Shown: positions 39,466-50,014, counted from the first letter of the stretch. The stretch: DNA of 64,000 bases from Vibrio plantisponsor (GCF_013041605.1 NZ_JABEQC010000009.1:62001-126000); one strand, 5' to 3'. Numbers and translations: made by a program. The notes: generated from the sequence alone by a model not told the origin.

Positions 39466-40440
39466 ATGAATAAGTCTGACTGGATGCCAACCGCATCGAT
39501 AGAGCAACTGCAGCAACGTGCACAACTTTTAGCGTCAATACGTCATTTTTTTGCACAAAGAGATGTACTGGAAGTGGACACACCTGCAATGAGTCACGCT
39601 ACGGTGACGGATATCCACTTGCATACCTTTCAAACGGAGTTTGTTGGTCCTGAGTACGCCAACGGAAGCCGCCTGCATCTAATGACAAGCCCTGAATTTC
39701 ATATGAAGCGATTGCTGGCAGCAGGAAGTGGCTCTATTTATCAAATCAACAAAGCGTTTCGTAACGAAGAGAATGGTCGTTATCACAACCCGGAGTTCAC
39801 TATGCTGGAGTGGTACCGTGTTGGTTTTAACCATCATGACTTGATGGATGAAATGGATGACCTGTTGCAAATGGTATTAAAAGTGGGCGCTGCAGAGCGT
39901 ATGACATACCAAAATGCATTTTTAACAGCATTAAAGGTTTGTCCGCTTGAAGGTTCTATGGCTGAGCTGAAAAAAGTGGCTGCGCGATTAGGTTTAAGTG
40001 ACATTGCTGAGCCAGAAGAAGACAGAGACACTTTATTGCAGCTTCTGTTCAGTATTGGTGTCGAACCGCACATCGGGCAGCAAGTACCAGTATTTGTTTA
40101 CGACTTCCCTGCATCTCAAGCGGCATTAGCGAAAATTAACCCGCACGATCCTAGAGTTGCAGACCGTTTTGAGGTCTATTTTAAAGGGATTGAACTGGCA
40201 AACGGATTTCATGAGCTGGACAACGCGAAAGAACAGTTAGCGCGTTTTGAGCAAGATAACCGTAAGCGATTGCAGATGGGATTAGAGGAACAACCTATCG
40301 ACTATCATCTGATAGCCGCTCTAGAGGCGGGGCTGCCAGAATGCGCCGGTGTTGCTTTAGGCATTGATCGTTTGATTATGTTGGCCTTGGGTGAGGACCA
40401 TATTGATAAAGTGACAGCATTTCCCTTCCCACGAGCGTAG
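39466..40440 (+). CDS. epmA: EF-P lysyltransferase EpmA
   Basis: Class II lysyl-tRNA-synthetase-like enzyme without an anticodon domain that attaches (R)-beta-lysine to Lys34 of EF-P. This ATG gives 324 residues (E. coli 325) starting [12 protein letters not shown]. An in-frame GTG four codons upstream is possible and would overlap the small ORF. Class II motifs are [21 protein letters not shown] near 98-118 (motif 2) and [15 protein letters not shown] near 296-310 (motif 3). Neither start has a good ribosome site. Together with epmB and efp the complete pathway lies in 6.4 kb. Confidence 0.93.
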   Translation: MNKSDWMPTASIEQLQQRAQLLASIRHFFAQRDVLEVDTPAMSHATVTDIHLHTFQTEFVGPEYANGSRLHLMTSPEFHMKRLLAAGSGSIYQINKAFRNEENGRYHNPEFTMLEWYRVGFNHHDLMDEMDDLLQMVLKVGAAERMTYQNAFLTALKVCPLEGSMAELKKVAARLGLSDIAEPEEDRDTLLQLLFSIGVEPHIGQQVPVFVYDFPASQAALAKINPHDPRVADRFEVYFKGIELANGFHELDNAKEQLARFEQDNRKRLQMGLEEQPIDYHLIAALEAGLPECAGVALGIDRLIMLALGEDHIDKVTAFPFPRA

Positions 40441-40601
40441 TTCGCTTCACATTGCCTTAAATGTGGGGAAAGAAGCTGAAACCATGACACATGCCAAGGA
40501 TTATACGTGGTAACTACTCGCCTCAGGCGTTTAACCTCGTTATACTCCTTGTCTGATTTTGAACCACCATTTTTTGATATACAACGGTAAGAGCGCAGGA
40601 C

Positions 40602-41036
40602 ATGCAAGAATACATTCAGTTTTTCCAACAAAATATGATCCTCTCACTAGCTTGGGTCGGTATCTTAGTTGCGTTGATTTTTAATATTTATAAATCTGCA
40701 ACAGCAACATACAAAGAGCTCACTGCACCAGAAGTGACTCAGCTTTTAAACCGCGAGAATGGTGTTGTTGTCGATATTCGTGCGAAAGACGAATTCAAAC
40801 GTGGTCACATTACTGACGCACTTCACATTTTGCCGACTGATATCAAAGCGAATAACTTTGGTCCGCTTGAAAGTCATAAATCTGACCCAATCATTGTGGT
40901 ATGTAAGATGGGACAAACTGCTCGTGAAAGTGCAGCTTTACTTACTAAAGCTGGTTTTGAGAACGTAAGTGTTCTTAAAAATGGCATTACAGGCTGGGTT
41001 GATGCAAAACTTCCGCTTGTTCGTGGTAAGAAATAA
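40602..41036 (+). CDS. yibN: Membrane-anchored rhodanese-like protein YibN
   Basis: A 144-residue protein with an N-terminal membrane helix (about 12-30) and one rhodanese domain; the active Cys lies in VVCKMGQTARES near 105, so it is a potentially active sulfurtransferase on the cytoplasmic side. Function in vivo is not defined. In E. coli the order is yibN-grxC-secB; here the 183 bases before secB contain no grxC, so the glutaredoxin is missing at this place. Ribosome site GAGCGCAGG. Confidence 0.88.
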   Translation: MQEYIQFFQQNMILSLAWVGILVALIFNIYKSATATYKELTAPEVTQLLNRENGVVVDIRAKDEFKRGHITDALHILPTDIKANNFGPLESHKSDPIIVVCKMGQTARESAALLTKAGFENVSVLKNGITGWVDAKLPLVRGKK

Positions 41037-41219
41037 CACCCATAACCGATTTGAAATACTGCCTTAAATGGCAGTATTTGATTGAAAGAGAAGTGATGTT
41101 TTACACGTATTTTTCTGGAACATATTTAAGTAATGTCTCAGCCTCGTGATTCAGAACGTTCTCGGTTAGTCTCAGGGTATCAACCTTGACCGGAATTTAT
41201 CAGTATTAAGGATTTAAAA

Positions 41220-41693
41220 ATGGCTGAAGCAGCAACACAAGACGCACAACAAAACTTCGCAATTCAACGTATTTTCCTAAAAGATGTTTCTTTCGAAGCG
41301 CCAAACTCTCCAGTAATGTTCCAAAAAGAATGGAACCCAGATGTAAAATTGGACCTGGACACTCAAAGCCGTGAACTGGGTGAAGGCGTTTACGAAGTGG
41401 TTCTACGTTTAACAGTTACTGTTAAGAATGCTGAAGAAACAGCTTTCCTATGTGAAGTTCAACAAGGCGGTATCTTCACTGTTGAGAACATGGAAGCGGG
41501 TCAACTAGCTCATTGCCTAGGTGCATTCTGCCCGAACATTCTATTCCCATACGCGCGTGAAACTATCTCTAGCCTAGTGGTTAAAGGTACTTTCCCTCAA
41601 CTGAACCTAGCACCAGTTAACTTTGATGCATTGTTCATGAACTACCTACAACAGCAAGCTGCTGGTCAAGGTACAGAAAGCGCTGACGCTTAA
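41220..41693 (+). CDS. secB: Protein-export chaperone SecB
   Basis: Tetrameric cytosolic chaperone that holds pre-proteins unfolded and delivers them to SecA. 157 residues, with the family core [19 protein letters not shown] near 15-33, [10 protein letters not shown] near 88 and [14 protein letters not shown] near 100-113, which form the substrate groove. The C-terminus is acidic and polar. ATG follows AAGGATTTAAAA. It is separated from gpsA by a terminator, unlike the coupled E. coli genes. Confidence 0.97.
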   Translation: MAEAATQDAQQNFAIQRIFLKDVSFEAPNSPVMFQKEWNPDVKLDLDTQSRELGEGVYEVVLRLTVTVKNAEETAFLCEVQQGGIFTVENMEAGQLAHCLGAFCPNILFPYARETISSLVVKGTFPQLNLAPVNFDALFMNYLQQQAAGQGTESADA

Positions 41694-41732
41694 GGCAATA
41701 GCGGTTTAAATATGTAGCCATTCGTGGCAATG

Positions 41733-41770
41733 AATGCACAGCGTACTTGATGAGTACGATGTGCATTTTT
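41733..41770 (+). terminator. secB terminator
   Basis: Stem AATGCACA-GCGTACT / AGTACGA-TGTGCATT with a short loop and T5 run, showing secB and gpsA are largely separate units. Confidence 0.82.
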
Positions 41771-41880
41771 ATTTTGACCCAAGCTCAGTCAAATCATTGG
41801 CTTGATCCTAAGTAGGATTGGCATATTGGGCTTTGGGTATAAAATTAGTGTTAACAAACGATTATTCATCGGGCGGAACA

Positions 41881-42915
41881 ATGACAGACGCACAAGTAAA
41901 TAATGCTTACGGTAAAACAGTATCCATGACAGTTATTGGTGCTGGCTCTTACGGAACCTCTTTGGCAATTTCATTAGCACGTAATGGCGCTAACATTGTT
42001 CTTTGGGGGCACGAAGAAGAGCACATGGCTAAATTACAGGCTGATCGCGCTAACCAAGCGTTTTTACCGGGTATTGATTTCCCTGACTCTTTGATTGTTG
42101 AATCTGATTTGAAAAAAGCAGTGGAAGCGTGTCGTGATCTGCTGGTGGTTGTTCCGAGCCATGTGTTTGGTATTGTACTGAACAGCTTAAAGCCGTATTT
42201 GCGTCCTGACACTCGATTGTGTTGGGCAACCAAAGGTTTGGAGCCAAAAACAGGCAGACTGCTACAAGATGTTGCTCATGATGTGATTGGTGATAGCCAC
42301 TCATTAGCTGTGTTATCTGGGCCAACGTTTGCCAAAGAACTGGCTATGGGTATGCCGACCGCTATCTCAGTGGCGTCCCCAGATGCGCAATTTGTGAAAG
42401 ATCTGCAAGAGAAAATCCACTGTAGTAAAACTTTCCGCGTCTATGCAAACAGCGACTTTATTGGTATGCAGCTTGGCGGCGCAGTGAAGAACGTTATTGC
42501 GATCGGTGCGGGGATGTCGGATGGTATTGGCTTTGGTGCCAATGCGCGTACAGCACTGATTACTCGTGGTCTTGCTGAAATGACTCGCCTAGGTATTGCG
42601 TTAGGCGCTGAAGCTGAAACCTTTATGGGTATGGCTGGTTTAGGTGACTTAGTGTTGACCTGTACTGATAACCAGTCACGAAATCGTCGTTTTGGTCTAG
42701 CGTTAGGTCAAGGTAAAGATGTCGATACTGCTCAAGTGGAAATCGGCCAAGTGGTTGAAGGTTATAGAAATACCCAAGAAGTGTGGGCGCTTGCTGAGCG
42801 TATGGGTATTGAAATGCCTATAGTTGAACAAATTTATCAAGTATTGTATCAAGGGAAGGATGCACGCTTAGCCGCTCAAGATTTGCTTGCGCGAGACAAA
42901 AAAGCGGAACGTTAA
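41881..42915 (+). CDS. gpsA: NAD(P)+-dependent glycerol-3-phosphate dehydrogenase GpsA
   Basis: Makes sn-glycerol 3-phosphate from dihydroxyacetone phosphate for phospholipids. The ATG after GGGCGGAAC gives 344 residues (E. coli 339). The Rossmann loop is [13 protein letters not shown] near 18-30; catalytic Lys lies in [14 protein letters not shown] near 204-217; substrate residues are in [14 protein letters not shown]. cysE follows after 84 bases, likely in the same operon as in E. coli. Confidence 0.97.
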   Translation: MTDAQVNNAYGKTVSMTVIGAGSYGTSLAISLARNGANIVLWGHEEEHMAKLQADRANQAFLPGIDFPDSLIVESDLKKAVEACRDLLVVVPSHVFGIVLNSLKPYLRPDTRLCWATKGLEPKTGRLLQDVAHDVIGDSHSLAVLSGPTFAKELAMGMPTAISVASPDAQFVKDLQEKIHCSKTFRVYANSDFIGMQLGGAVKNVIAIGAGMSDGIGFGANARTALITRGLAEMTRLGIALGAEAETFMGMAGLGDLVLTCTDNQSRNRRFGLALGQGKDVDTAQVEIGQVVEGYRNTQEVWALAERMGIEMPIVEQIYQVLYQGKDARLAAQDLLARDKKAER

Positions 42916-42999
42916 CCTTGTATCACGGGTCAGGATCTCACTCGATATTACTATAAATACAGACCTGACTTTGAATGAACGTCCGGGACACATAAACCA

Positions 43000-43821
43000 A
43001 TGAAATTGTGCGAAAAAGAGAAAGTTTGGCAGACCATCGTTAAGGAAGCTCGCGAACAGTCTGAACAGGAGCCAATGCTCGCCAGCTTCTATCATGCAAC
43101 CATCATTAAGCATGATAGTTTGGCCTCGGCATTGAGCTACATTCTTGCAAACAAATTGAACACTGCTTCAATGCCTGCAATGGCAGTGCGTGAAGTGGTT
43201 GAAGAAGCCTTTGCTGCTGATCCTAGTATTACGGAATCTGCTGCGTGTGATATTTGTGCGACCGTTAACCGTGACCCAGCGGTATCGATGTACTCAATGC
43301 CACTGCTTTACCTCAAAGGTTATCACGCGTTGCAAGGATACCGAGTGGCTAACTGGCTTTGGAAACAAGGCCGCGTGGCGCTGGCTACTTACCTGCAAAA
43401 CCAGATTTCTGTCGCTTGCCAAGTGGATATTCACCCAGCAGCGCGTATTGGTCGAGGCATCATGCTTGACCACGCAACGGGGATTGTCATTGGTGAAACG
43501 GCTGTGGTTGAAAATGACGTTTCTATCCTTCAAGACGTCACCCTTGGTGGTACAGGTAAAGAGTGCGGTGACCGTCATCCGAAAATCCGCGAAGGTGTGA
43601 TGATTGGTGCGGGTGCGAAAATTCTGGGCAACATTGAAGTGGGCGAAGGGGCGAAAATTGGCTCGTGCTCGGTAGTGCTTCAAGCGGTTCCTCCACATAC
43701 GACTGTAGCTGGTGTTCCAGCGCGTATTGTCGGTCGTCCACGTTCTGAGAAACCATCCTTCGATATGGACCAGCAGTTTAACGGTCGCGTACAGACATTT
43801 ACAGGTGGCGACGGTATTTAG
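43000..43821 (+). CDS. cysE: Serine O-acetyltransferase CysE
   Basis: Acetylates serine, the first committed step of cysteine synthesis, feeding both cysteine and methionine (metB lies at 12 kb). 273 residues: helical N-terminal domain (1-140), then a left-handed beta-helix of hexapeptide repeats with DIHPAARIGRGIMLDHATG (about 148-166) carrying catalytic Asp and His, VIGETAVVENDV and GVMIGAGAKILGN. The C-terminus ends FTGGDGI, the Ile tail that docks in the O-acetylserine sulfhydrylase CysK. Ribosome site is weak. Confidence 0.97.
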   Translation: MKLCEKEKVWQTIVKEAREQSEQEPMLASFYHATIIKHDSLASALSYILANKLNTASMPAMAVREVVEEAFAADPSITESAACDICATVNRDPAVSMYSMPLLYLKGYHALQGYRVANWLWKQGRVALATYLQNQISVACQVDIHPAARIGRGIMLDHATGIVIGETAVVENDVSILQDVTLGGTGKECGDRHPKIREGVMIGAGAKILGNIEVGEGAKIGSCSVVLQAVPPHTTVAGVPARIVGRPRSEKPSFDMDQQFNGRVQTFTGGDGI

Positions 43822-43843
43822 CTCGCTGCGTGAACAGAAAAAC

Positions 43844-43876
43844 AAAAAGGGATAATGCAGAGCATTATCCCTTTTC
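43844..43876. terminator. Bidirectional terminator between cysE and aphA
   Basis: Stem AAAAGGGATAATGC / GCATTATCCCTTTT with a 3-base AGA loop between convergent genes. Confidence 0.9.
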
Positions 43877-43914
43877 TTTATCTCGTAAAGCAGAGTGAGT
43901 ATGACGTTGGCGTA

Positions 43915-44454
43915 TTAGCCAATAGCATCAAGCTCAGCCATAACTTCTTCAGCCCACTCAATCCAAGTTTGACGAAGAAGTAAATTACGACGCAGTGTCA
44001 AACGCTCTAAACGTTGCTGCTTGTCTAATACTGCAGGCGTTGCGTAGTAGGCAGCTTCGATTTCTTGATAGTGCGCAACAAGCTTGCGAGACTCTTCAAC
44101 CAGTTCACCTAGTTGAGATCTAAAAGGTGCAGACGGTTGAACTGAGCAAGCAATAAGCTTAGCGCTAAATTCATCTCGTACAGTTGGGTGAGCTGTTGGT
44201 TGCTCGAACCATTCGCCCAACGCACTGCGGCCAGATTCTGTAATTGAATAGACTTTTCTATCAGGTTTACCTTCTTGCGGTTCCAAAACACAAGTAACCA
44301 AACCTTGTTGGCCCATTTTGTTCAGTTCGCGGTAAACTTGTTGATGACTGGCTTTCCAGAAGTAACCAATACTTGCTGAAAATTCTTTTGTGATGTCGTA
44401 TCCCGTAGCATCACGTGTGCTTAGAACAGTGAGAATTACGTGTGGTAATGACAT
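43915..44454 (-). CDS. aphA: Quorum-sensing and virulence regulator AphA (PadR family)
   Basis: Low-cell-density master regulator of vibrio quorum sensing; in V. cholerae it activates tcpPH and antagonises HapR. The 179 residues match the V. cholerae protein closely at the start (MSLPHVILTVLSTRDATGYD). A PadR winged helix spans about 1-80 with YFWKASHQQVYREL as recognition region, followed by an antiparallel coiled-coil dimer domain (about 95-178) with EFSAKLIACS and RQTWIEWAEEV. The neighbours ppc and cysE are the same in known vibrios. Upstream DNA holds a LuxR/HapR-like site and a long leader. Few alternatives: other PadR proteins lack this sequence. Confidence 0.95.
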   Translation of the reverse strand: MSLPHVILTVLSTRDATGYDITKEFSASIGYFWKASHQQVYRELNKMGQQGLVTCVLEPQEGKPDRKVYSITESGRSALGEWFEQPTAHPTVRDEFSAKLIACSVQPSAPFRSQLGELVEESRKLVAHYQEIEAAYYATPAVLDKQQRLERLTLRRNLLLRQTWIEWAEEVMAELDAIG

Positions 44455-44737
44455 GTCTTTTTATCCAAAGTGGTTAAGTAAGTTTTAAAATTGCTTAACT
44501 ATCGTTTGTGCTTCTGTTGGCACGTGTTTTTTAAACACTTAATAGTTAGAAAACTTAAGCAAATTCAGCACAAGTGTGCTGTTCATGTCACCTTTAAAGC
44601 CGTTTATCACCTAGAGGTAGTTATGCGTATGCATACCTCGCTACGATCTCTTTTTTATTAGTGTCGGTATCGTAGAGGTGCAGTAGTATATCTAAATAAT
44701 AAGCATAAAGTAGAATACAAGAGCGATTTGATTCAAA
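44455..44737 (-). promoter_or_regulatory. aphA promoter and long structured leader
   Basis: The 376-base gap between ppc and aphA has no gene. Seen in it are hairpins GTGTTT-TTT-AAACAC (44524-44538) and CAGCAC-AAGT-GTGCTG (44566-44581), and the palindrome GTATGCATAC (44627-44636), which is AphA-site-like. The plus strand, antisense to the leader, has CTTAAGC (44554-44560), GTCACCT (44587-44593) and TCACCTAG (44607-44614), short stretches that also occur in Qrr small RNAs as I recall them. Qrr RNAs activate aphA in other vibrios by pairing with the leader; pairing here is inferred. The transcription start is not known. Confidence 0.5.
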
Positions 44738-44759
44738 AAACTGATATTATTCTCAATAA
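44738..44759 (-). promoter_or_regulatory. LuxR/HapR-like operator upstream of aphA
   Basis: On the minus strand TTATTGA-GAATAAT-ATCAGTTT matches the LuxR/HapR consensus TTATTGATAAATTTATCAATAA at about 15 of 22 positions, with both inner cores (TTATTGA, TATCA) kept. High-density repressors HapR/LuxR/SmcR are known to bind and repress aphA, so the position agrees with expectation. Confidence 0.6.
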
Positions 44760-44771
44760 AATTCCCAAGCA

Positions 44772-44803
44772 AAATAAAAGGCCGCTAAGTTGCGACCTTT
44801 TGG
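44772..44803 (-). terminator. ppc terminator
   Basis: On the minus strand AAAAGGTCGC-AACTTA-GCGGCCTTTT has one G-U pair and is followed by ATTTTG, 28 bases past the ppc stop. Confidence 0.8.
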
Positions 44804-44830
44804 TTTTTTAACAAAATATAATTCTGTCAA

Positions 44831-47464
44831 TTAGCCTGTGTTACGCATACCTGCTGCAATACCAGCAATCGTCACCATCAGTGCTTCTTCCAGCTCCGTT
44901 GCCGGTGTTTCTGTTTGACGAGTACGGTACAGCAGTTCTGCCTGTAGCATGTTCAACGGTTCTACATAGATACTGCGCAGACGGATTGATTCCTGACCCC
45001 AAGGATCACTTTGCATCAGATTCTCGTTGTTCTCTACATTTAGCACCGTTTTGATGTCTTTTTGTAGCTGATCACGCAGACGCTGGCCGAGTGGACGTAG
45101 CTTCTCATCAACCAGACGCTCATCATAGTAACGAGCCAAATCAACACTGCATTTGGTGTACACCATTTCAAGCATACCAAGGCGAGTTGAGAAGAATGGC
45201 CACTCGCGACACATCTCTTCAAGCAGAGCTTGGTGACCTTTATCAATCGAGTACTGAATTGCCTCACCAGCACCCAACCACGCAGGAAGCATCAAACGGT
45301 TTTGGCTCCAAGAGAAGATCCACGGAATCGCACGTAAGCTTTCTACGCCACCATTCGGGTTACGTTTGGCAGGACGGGAACCGAGAGGCAGTTTGCCTAG
45401 CTCAAGTTCAGGTGTCGCTTGACGGAAGTAAGGAACAAAATCAGGCTCACCACGAACCACGTGGCGATAGGCTTCACAAGAAACTTCTGAAAGTGCATCC
45501 ATCAAGTCACGCCAATCTTGTTTTGGCTCTGGTGGTGGCAGTAGGTTTGCTTCAAGGATTGCACTTGCGTACATGTTGAAGCTGTTCACGGCAATTTCTG
45601 GCAGACCAAGCTTAAAGCGAATCATCTCACCTTGCTCGGTTACACGCAGACCACCTTTAAGGCTCTTTGGTGGCTGAGAAAGCAGTGCTGCGTGTGCTGG
45701 CGCACCACCACGACCGATTGTGCCGCCACGGCCATGGAACAGCGTCAGTTCAATACCTTCTTGGTCACATACTTTCACCAGTGAATCCATTGCACGGTAT
45801 TGTGCCCAGCCAGCAGACATTACGCCCGCATCTTTCGCTGAATCTGAATAGCCGATCATCACCATTTGGTGGTTTTGGATGAAGCCTCGGTATAGGTCGA
45901 TGCTCATCAGTTGCTTGATCACGTCTTCAGCGTTGTTCAAGTCATCCAATGTTTCGAACAGCGGGCACACGTCCATACGGTAAGGACAGCCTGCTTCTTG
46001 AAGCAATAGGTGCACGGCAAGCACATCAGAAGCAGTGCGAGCCATAGAGATCACGTATGCACCAAACGCTGCGCGTGGTTGTGCAGCAATGATCTTACAA
46101 GTATCAAGAACCTCTTGAACTTGCTCAGAAGGCTGCCAATCACGAGGAAGAAGAGGGCGCTTAGAGCTCAATTCATTGGTTAAGAATGAAATCTTGTCTT
46201 GTTCGCTCCAGTGATTGTAATCACCGATACCTAGGTAACGAGTCAGCTCAGACAGAACATCCGCGTGGCGAGTACTTTCCTGACGGATATCAAGACGCAC
46301 TAAGTGAACGCCAAATGCTTTGATACGGCGTAAAGTGTCTAGCAGTGAACCGTCAGCGATGACACCCATGCCGCACTCATGCAGTGACTTATAACACGCG
46401 TAAAGCGGGTCCCAAAGCTGGCTGATGTCCTGCAGTGGTGCTTTCTTAGGAAACTTCTCACCGTGAACTTTGGCATCCAGAACTTCGAGAGTTTCTTGGA
46501 GCAGTGAGCGTAAGCCTTTTAGAATTGCGCGATACGGTTCATGTTCATTTTCACCGGCAAGTTGGCGTAGCTCGTCACTGCATTTGGTCATCGATAATTC
46601 GCTAACCAACTCGTTAATATCGCCTAGGTAAAGGTCCGCCGCTTTCCAACGAGAAAGTAGCAATACTTCACGAGTAATGGTGTGAGTGACAAATGGGTTG
46701 CCGTCTCGGTCACCACCCATCCAAGATGAGAAATGAACTGGACGAGCGTCTAGAGGCAGACCTTCGCCCAAGTATTCTTTTGCACGCTCATTCAGATCAC
46801 GCAGGAACTCAGGTACAGCTTGCCATAGAGAGTTTTCTACAACAGCAAAGCCCCATTTTGCTTCGTCTAATGGTGTTGGACGTTGCTGACGAATAACATC
46901 TGAATGCCAGCTTTGAGCAATTAATTGTTCTAGACGGCGTTCAGTTTTACGACGTTCTTTAGAGGAGAGTTCGGTTAACTCGAGTCGAGACAGACACTCA
47001 TTTATTTTTACCAACTTGTTGATCATCGTACGACGAGTGATCTCTGTTGGGTGAGCGGTCAATACCAGCTCAATGTTGAGTTCGCGTAGTGCCTGTGCGG
47101 TATCAAGTTTGCTAATAGAATTCTGGCTGAGTTTTGAAAACAGAGCATGGATTGCATCTGGTTCACACACGTTCTCTTCGCAATGGCGAGAAATGGTGTG
47201 GTACTGTTCAGCGATATTGGTCAAATTCAAAAATTGGTTAAAAGCACGAGCCACCGGAGTCAATTGCTCGTTGGGAAGGCTTTTTATCTCTTCAATAAGT
47301 AGATTCCGATCCGCTTGATTACCTGCCATCGCAGATTTTGAAAGCTTACGAATGGTTTCCACTTTCTCCAAAATAACGTCGCCATCTGCATCTTGAATGG
47401 TTTTACCCAATAGATGCCCAAGCATGCTTACGTTACTTTTGAGTGCAGAGTATTGTTCGTTCAT
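44831..47464 (-). CDS. ppc: Phosphoenolpyruvate carboxylase
   Basis: Replenishes oxaloacetate from phosphoenolpyruvate and bicarbonate, supplying aspartate for the arg and met genes nearby. The ATG after AGGATGACA gives 877 residues (E. coli 883) starting [16 protein letters not shown]; an ATG two codons earlier sits too close to the ribosome site. Catalytic His lies in LVLTAHPTE near 133, metal/substrate residues in [11 protein letters not shown] and [12 protein letters not shown] near 565-595, and the conserved end is [11 protein letters not shown]. It is a single gene ahead of aphA in the same direction but with its own terminator. Confidence 0.97.
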   Translation of the reverse strand: MNEQYSALKSNVSMLGHLLGKTIQDADGDVILEKVETIRKLSKSAMAGNQADRNLLIEEIKSLPNEQLTPVARAFNQFLNLTNIAEQYHTISRHCEENVCEPDAIHALFSKLSQNSISKLDTAQALRELNIELVLTAHPTEITRRTMINKLVKINECLSRLELTELSSKERRKTERRLEQLIAQSWHSDVIRQQRPTPLDEAKWGFAVVENSLWQAVPEFLRDLNERAKEYLGEGLPLDARPVHFSSWMGGDRDGNPFVTHTITREVLLLSRWKAADLYLGDINELVSELSMTKCSDELRQLAGENEHEPYRAILKGLRSLLQETLEVLDAKVHGEKFPKKAPLQDISQLWDPLYACYKSLHECGMGVIADGSLLDTLRRIKAFGVHLVRLDIRQESTRHADVLSELTRYLGIGDYNHWSEQDKISFLTNELSSKRPLLPRDWQPSEQVQEVLDTCKIIAAQPRAAFGAYVISMARTASDVLAVHLLLQEAGCPYRMDVCPLFETLDDLNNAEDVIKQLMSIDLYRGFIQNHQMVMIGYSDSAKDAGVMSAGWAQYRAMDSLVKVCDQEGIELTLFHGRGGTIGRGGAPAHAALLSQPPKSLKGGLRVTEQGEMIRFKLGLPEIAVNSFNMYASAILEANLLPPPEPKQDWRDLMDALSEVSCEAYRHVVRGEPDFVPYFRQATPELELGKLPLGSRPAKRNPNGGVESLRAIPWIFSWSQNRLMLPAWLGAGEAIQYSIDKGHQALLEEMCREWPFFSTRLGMLEMVYTKCSVDLARYYDERLVDEKLRPLGQRLRDQLQKDIKTVLNVENNENLMQSDPWGQESIRLRSIYVEPLNMLQAELLYRTRQTETPATELEEALMVTIAGIAAGMRNTG

Positions 47465-47637
47465 TGTCATCCTGCCTTGTAAAAAAATTACATCCTGTGT
47501 TCCTTGTTAGAAAGACAATTTATCTAAGTTTGCCCAGTCTAGTCAAATGATGCTGGTGATATCTTTGCCAGTTTTTACCTGTTTGTGTGTAATGTAAGTT
47601 TGCTCAATTTGAGTGGTTTGTTGGAATTTTCTTACAA

Positions 47638-47688
47638 AACAACAAGACGTTAATCACATTGTTATTAATGTGTTATGTCTTGTTGTTT
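47638..47688 (-). terminator. argE 3' hairpin
   Basis: An inverted repeat AACAACAAGAC (47639-47649) / GTCTTGTTGTT (47677-47687) with inner pairing CACATT / AATGTG forms one long interrupted stem, 20 bases past the argE stop, ending in GTTGTTTTG on the minus strand. Confidence 0.65.
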
Positions 47689-47707
47689 GGCGGTTATAAG
47701 TCGTGAA

Positions 47708-48844
47708 CTAGAAGCAGTATTTGTACATCGCCTTAGAAAGGATGTTAATTGTCGGGTCGATGAACTCGAAGGCCAAAAATTCGTCTGGTTGGTGAGCTTG
47801 GTCGATAGAGCCCGGCCCCATGACCAGTGTCGGACACAACTCTTGTAGGAACGGAGCTTCAGTACAATAGTTAACCGTTTGAGCTTCAACGCCGGTGATT
47901 TCGCTGATCCCCGCAATAAATGGATGGTCGTGCTCACATTCATAGCCTGGAATGGCATCGTGCAGCGGTTCGATCTCAATTCGTCCCGGCCATTTCTCTT
48001 GAACTTGAGTCAGCGCGCTACGCAGCATGTTGTCTAAACCATCAAGGCTAATTCCTGGGAGAGGGCGAACATCATAGTGAAGTTCACAGCAGCCACAGAT
48101 ACGATTCGGGCTATCGCCTCCGTGGATATGTCCTAGGTTTAAAGTAGGGCTTGGAATATCAAAACCTGGGTGGTGATACTCTTTGACTAACTTATCGCGC
48201 AGTTGCATCAGCGCATAAAGTACTTCATGCATGATCTCAATTGCATTCACGCCTAGAGCTGGGTTTGAAGAGTGACCCGATTTCCCCGTCACACGAATGG
48301 CATTTGCCACATGTCCTTTATGGCCACGTACAGGCACTAAGCTGGTTGGCTCACCAATAATGCAGTAGTCAGGTTTGAAGGGGGTGTTCTGCGTGAAGTG
48401 ACGCGCGCCGAGCATGGTTGTCTCTTCATCACAGGTTGCCAATATATAGAGAGGCTTTTTCTGTTTGCTCCAGTCCACTTTCTTCACTGCTTCTAAAATA
48501 AAAGCAAAGAAGCCTTTCATATCGGCAGTACCTAAACCATAGAAGCGGTTATTCGCTTCAGTTAACGCATGCGGATTGAAGTTCCAGCGACCCTCGTCAA
48601 AAGGAACGGTATCACTGTGACCGGATAGCAGTAAGCCGCCTTCACCTTCGCCTTTTTTAGCAATCAGGTTTTGTTTGCCCGGAGCAACTTGAACCACGTC
48701 CACTTGAAAGCCCAAAGCGCTGCACCAGTCCGCTAATTTGGAAATGACTTGTTCGTTACCTTCATCCCAACGACTATCGGTGGAGCTGATGGATGAGGTT
48801 GAAATAAGACCTTCATAAACCTCAAGGAAACTTGGCAATTGCAT
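47708..48844 (-). CDS. argE: Acetylornithine deacetylase ArgE
   Basis: M20-family metalloenzyme that deacetylates N-acetylornithine in linear arginine synthesis. 378 residues with metal ligands HSDTVP near 75-80, GTADMKG near 107, the catalytic Glu pair in TCDEETTML near 138, and a closing [14 protein letters not shown] with the last His near 349. It reads away from argC, sharing a 156-base promoter with three copies of a CACTTTT motif. Use of ArgE together with the fused ArgHA acetyltransferase implies the linear, non-recycling pathway. Confidence 0.95.
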   Translation of the reverse strand: MQLPSFLEVYEGLISTSSISSTDSRWDEGNEQVISKLADWCSALGFQVDVVQVAPGKQNLIAKKGEGEGGLLLSGHSDTVPFDEGRWNFNPHALTEANNRFYGLGTADMKGFFAFILEAVKKVDWSKQKKPLYILATCDEETTMLGARHFTQNTPFKPDYCIIGEPTSLVPVRGHKGHVANAIRVTGKSGHSSNPALGVNAIEIMHEVLYALMQLRDKLVKEYHHPGFDIPSPTLNLGHIHGGDSPNRICGCCELHYDVRPLPGISLDGLDNMLRSALTQVQEKWPGRIEIEPLHDAIPGYECEHDHPFIAGISEITGVEAQTVNYCTEAPFLQELCPTLVMGPGSIDQAHQPDEFLAFEFIDPTINILSKAMYKYCF

Positions 48845-48902
48845 ATATTATTTGCTCCTACTATTGACAGAATTACGTTGAAACTGTAAAACACATATTA
48901 AA

Positions 48903-48964
48903 TCACTTTTAGTGAATAAAAAACCGATAAAAGTGCCAAATTTAAATATTTATAGTCACTTTTA
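48903..48964. promoter_or_regulatory. Repeated CACTTTT motif in the divergent argE/argC promoter
   Basis: TCACTTTTA occurs at 48903-48911 and again at 48956-48964, 53 bases apart (about five helical turns), and AAAAGTG (inverse of the core) at 48929-48935. A TGAATAAAAA half of an ARG box overlaps at 48913, but no full ArgR consensus was found. This may be the arginine-responsive operator or a different factor's site. Confidence 0.4.
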
Positions 48965-49000
48965 ATTGTCGATTTTTTACTCGATTTAGGACGTTTTGAG

Positions 49001-50005
49001 ATGTTAAAAACCACCATCATCGGCGCAAGCGGCTATACCGGAGCAGAACTGGCTCTTATGGTGCACAAACACCCTGAGCTCACGCTATCAGGTTTATACG
49101 TTTCAGCCAACAGCGCTGATGCAGGAAAGTCAATTGGTCAGTTACACGGCAAGCTATCAGGTCTGCTTGATGTGCCAGTGCAACCTTTAGTGGATGTTGA
49201 AAAAGTCGCGCAAGAGTGTGACGTGGTGTTTCTGGCGACTGCACATGAAGTCAGCCACGATATTGCACCTGTTTTTCTGGCTAACAACTGCCAAGTTTTC
49301 GATCTTTCTGGTGCTTACCGTGTCGATGGTGAGAGTTTCTATACTCAATACTATGGTTTTGAACATCAGCATGCTGAGTGGCTTAAAAAGGCGGCTTACG
49401 GCTTAGCTGAGTGGAACCTCGAAAATATTAAACAGAGTCAATTGGTTGCTGTAGCTGGTTGTTATCCAACCGCTTCTCAATTAGCGATTAAACCTCTGAT
49501 TGAAAGTGATTTATTAGATTTACAACAGTGGCCTGTGATCAATGCGACCAGTGGTGTATCGGGAGCTGGCCGTAAAGCCACTCTAACGAACAGCTTCTGT
49601 GAAGTGAGCTTGCAACCTTATGGCGTGTTTACACACCGTCATCAGCCAGAAATTGCCACTCACCTTGGTCGTGAAGTGATATTTACACCACATTTAGGCA
49701 ATTTTAAACGCGGTATTTTAGCCACTATCACGATGAAGCTGGCACAAGGTGTAACCGCTGAGCAAGTGAACCAAGCATTCACTCAAGCTTACCAAGGTAA
49801 ACCTGCTGTACGTCTGCGCTTGGATTCTTTACCACGTATCCAAGATGTTGAATTTACTCCGTTCTGCGATATCGGTTGGAAAGTGCAGGGCGAACATATC
49901 ATTGTCGTTTCAGCAATCGACAATTTATTAAAAGGTGCATCGAGTCAAGCGATGCAGTGTTTAAACATTCACTACGGTTTCGATGAGCTTACAGCTCTGG
50001 TGTAA
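49001..50005 (+). CDS. argC: N-acetyl-gamma-glutamyl-phosphate reductase ArgC
   Basis: NADPH-dependent third step of arginine synthesis. 334 residues with the Rossmann start [20 protein letters not shown], the catalytic Cys in [14 protein letters not shown] near 155, and the His region [11 protein letters not shown] near 210-220. First gene of argCBGH(A), followed after 9 bases by argB. The start lies close to a T-rich stretch with a TAGGACG ribosome site. Confidence 0.97.
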   Translation: MLKTTIIGASGYTGAELALMVHKHPELTLSGLYVSANSADAGKSIGQLHGKLSGLLDVPVQPLVDVEKVAQECDVVFLATAHEVSHDIAPVFLANNCQVFDLSGAYRVDGESFYTQYYGFEHQHAEWLKKAAYGLAEWNLENIKQSQLVAVAGCYPTASQLAIKPLIESDLLDLQQWPVINATSGVSGAGRKATLTNSFCEVSLQPYGVFTHRHQPEIATHLGREVIFTPHLGNFKRGILATITMKLAQGVTAEQVNQAFTQAYQGKPAVRLRLDSLPRIQDVEFTPFCDIGWKVQGEHIIVVSAIDNLLKGASSQAMQCLNIHYGFDELTALV

Positions 50006-50014
50006 GGGTTATAT

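Noticed and set aside
43294..43845. 183-codon minus-strand ORF
   Set aside because: It lies antisense to cysE, whose hexapeptide repeats explain the reading frame, and runs into the terminator.
45091..45579. 162-codon plus-strand ORF
   Set aside because: It is antisense to ppc, has no ribosome site and no recognisable motif.
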